From the NCBI GenBank assembly GCA_025350445.1, contig JANXXV010000211.1, positions 1 to 8,124 on the forward strand: a stretch of DNA of 8,124 nt. Direction: 5' to 3'. Shown in pieces: positions 7,874-8,124 of the stretch. Position 1 is the stretch's first letter. Every line of letters begins with the position of its first letter. The stretch comes from Bryobacteraceae bacterium. Its GTDB lineage: Bacteria; Acidobacteriota; Terriglobia; Bryobacterales; Bryobacteraceae. The notes under the pieces are model-generated. The model saw only the letters and a list, made by a program, of their open reading frames with translations. It had not been told where the DNA came from and ran no database searches. The translations under genes and the position numbers were made by a program.

Positions 7874-7963
7874 AAAATCTGCGTTAACCGGCGTCGATCG
7901 GGAGCTAATACTGGGCGGCGCATAAGTATTGGCCGCGGATGGACGCCGATAAACGCGGATTTT
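7874..7963. repeat. internal imperfect inverted repeat with apical hairpin
   Basis: The reverse complement of 7874-7895 matches 7942-7963 at 19 of 22 positions (blocks GACGCCG, AACGC and GATTTT). Between the arms, AATACT (7907-7912) and AGTATT (7925-7930) form a smaller stem with a 12-nt loop. With the terminal repeats this makes three nested stems. Confidence 0.75.
7931..7960 (+). repeat. three tandem 10-bp CGCGGAT-like units
   Basis: The units are GGCCGCGGAT, GGACGCCGAT and AAACGCGGAT, directly adjacent and all ending in GAT. The last two overlap the right arm of the internal inverted repeat, and degenerate versions occur in opposite orientation in the left arm. Short repeats of this general CGCGGAT(G/A)(A/G) form are, from memory, frequent in intergenic regions of some environmental bacteria. 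Confidence 0.6.
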
Positions 7964-7997
7964 TGAGATGAACCCCTACTGTGAGAAACGACTTGGC

Positions 7998-8023
7998 CTG
8001 TCCAGCTATTTCTTGGACACTAC
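7998..8023 (-). repeat. right terminal inverted repeat (26 bp)
   Basis: This is the exact inverted copy of 7826-7851, beginning CTGTCCAGCT and ending TTGGACACTAC. There are no mismatches between the two ends, which suggests either recent insertion or continued selection for mobility. Confidence 0.9.
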
Positions 8024-8029
8024 ACTAGC
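8024..8029. repeat. right target-site duplication of the inserted element
   Basis: ACTAGC here corresponds to GCTAGC at 7820-7825. The shared part is CTAGC, or CTAGCG if the boundary is shifted by one base. Confidence 0.7.
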
Positions 8030-8030
8030 G

Positions 8031-8124
8031 ATGATCGGCGACACCTTTCCGGTGATGACCGCTACCGCCATGGGAATCGCGATCACCGCAGGCTGGCTTG
8101 GGTTGGGTTGGCCGTTAGCTCGCC
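8031..8124 (+). pseudogene. MFS transporter, 3' remainder after the inserted element (runs off the window)
   Basis: After the element the transporter frame resumes at 8031, in the same reading frame as the 6876 start. It reads MIGDTFPVMTATAMGIAITA followed by GWLGLGWPLAR, which is the eleventh membrane segment expected after ...APVFPTTLA in MFS permeases. Joined across the site, FPTTLA-MIGDTFP is continuous and family-like. Although the first codon is ATG, no ribosome binding site is visible before it, so separate translation of this fragment is unlikely. The gene continues beyond the right edge. Confidence 0.8.

Larger units (their letters stand above)
7826..8023. mobile_element. MITE-like non-autonomous element, 198 bp
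   Basis: The element is bounded by perfect 26-bp terminal inverted repeats and flanked by short direct repeats containing CTAG. It contains no open frame long enough for a transposase, so it would have to be mobilised by a related enzyme elsewhere. Within the terminal repeats the sequence begins TGTCCA after GTAG/CTAC, giving 5'-TG...CA-3' type ends as in IS3- and IS481-like elements. Inside lie a 22-bp imperfect inverted repeat (7874-7895 with 7942-7963, 19 of 22 matching) and a small hairpin (7907-7912 with 7925-7930), so one strand can fold into nested stems. Excision of 204 bp (element plus one 6-bp duplication, 68 codons) restores an MFS frame through the site. The element family is not known to me. 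Confidence 0.85.

Noticed and set aside
7830..8020. The structured insert as a riboswitch or a non-coding RNA gene
   Set aside because: It sits inside a coding frame, has perfect inverted ends and flanking direct repeats, and its removal restores the gene. A mobile element explains it better.
7826..8023. CRISPR-like repeat array
   Set aside because: The repeats are inverted or 10-bp tandem units; there are no regularly spaced direct repeats with unique spacers.
8031..8124. Independent gene starting at the ATG after the element
   Set aside because: It is in frame with and completes the MFS sequence, and has no ribosome binding site.

Overview
The window most likely comes from an acidobacterium of the Solibacter/Bryobacter kind. 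The best evidence is a full-length, 811-residue ADOP-type permease (acidobacterial duplicated orphan permease) at 4414-6849. Moderately high GC, a heparinase-like secreted protein and a DUF433/DUF5615 toxin-antitoxin pair agree with this but do not prove it.

Layout. Positions 1 to about 470 hold no gene I can support. At 487-1827 (+) lies a secreted heparinase II/III-like protein. It converges on a minus-strand toxin-antitoxin pair: a DUF433 antitoxin (2205-2534) whose stop codon overlaps the start of a DUF5615 PIN-like toxin (1861-2205). Upstream on the same strand is a Cys-rich zinc-ribbon/coiled-coil protein (2651-3343). It diverges, with only 32 bp between start codons, from a zinc-dependent medium-chain dehydrogenase of the sorbitol/threonine dehydrogenase type (3376-4413, +). 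The dehydrogenase stop abuts the stop of the convergent ADOP permease with no base between them. The permease in turn diverges, with 26 bp between starts, from an MFS transporter gene (6876 onward, +).

The most notable structure is at the right end. The MFS gene is interrupted at 7826-8023 by a 198-bp element with perfect 26-bp terminal inverted repeats and a short direct repeat containing CTAG on each side. It encodes no transposase. Its first bases supply an in-frame TAG stop. Removing the element and one copy of the direct repeat restores an uninterrupted MFS reading frame that runs to the end of the window. Inside the element is a second, imperfect inverted repeat and a small apical hairpin, so one strand could fold into nested stems. 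One inner arm carries three consecutive copies of a 10-bp CGCGGAT-like unit. I interpret it as a MITE-like non-autonomous transposable element that has inactivated the transporter.

The genes do not form one pathway. The window looks like ordinary chromosome with compact gene junctions, a small toxin-antitoxin module and one recent-looking insertion. I saw no CRISPR array, rRNA, tRNA or phage genes.
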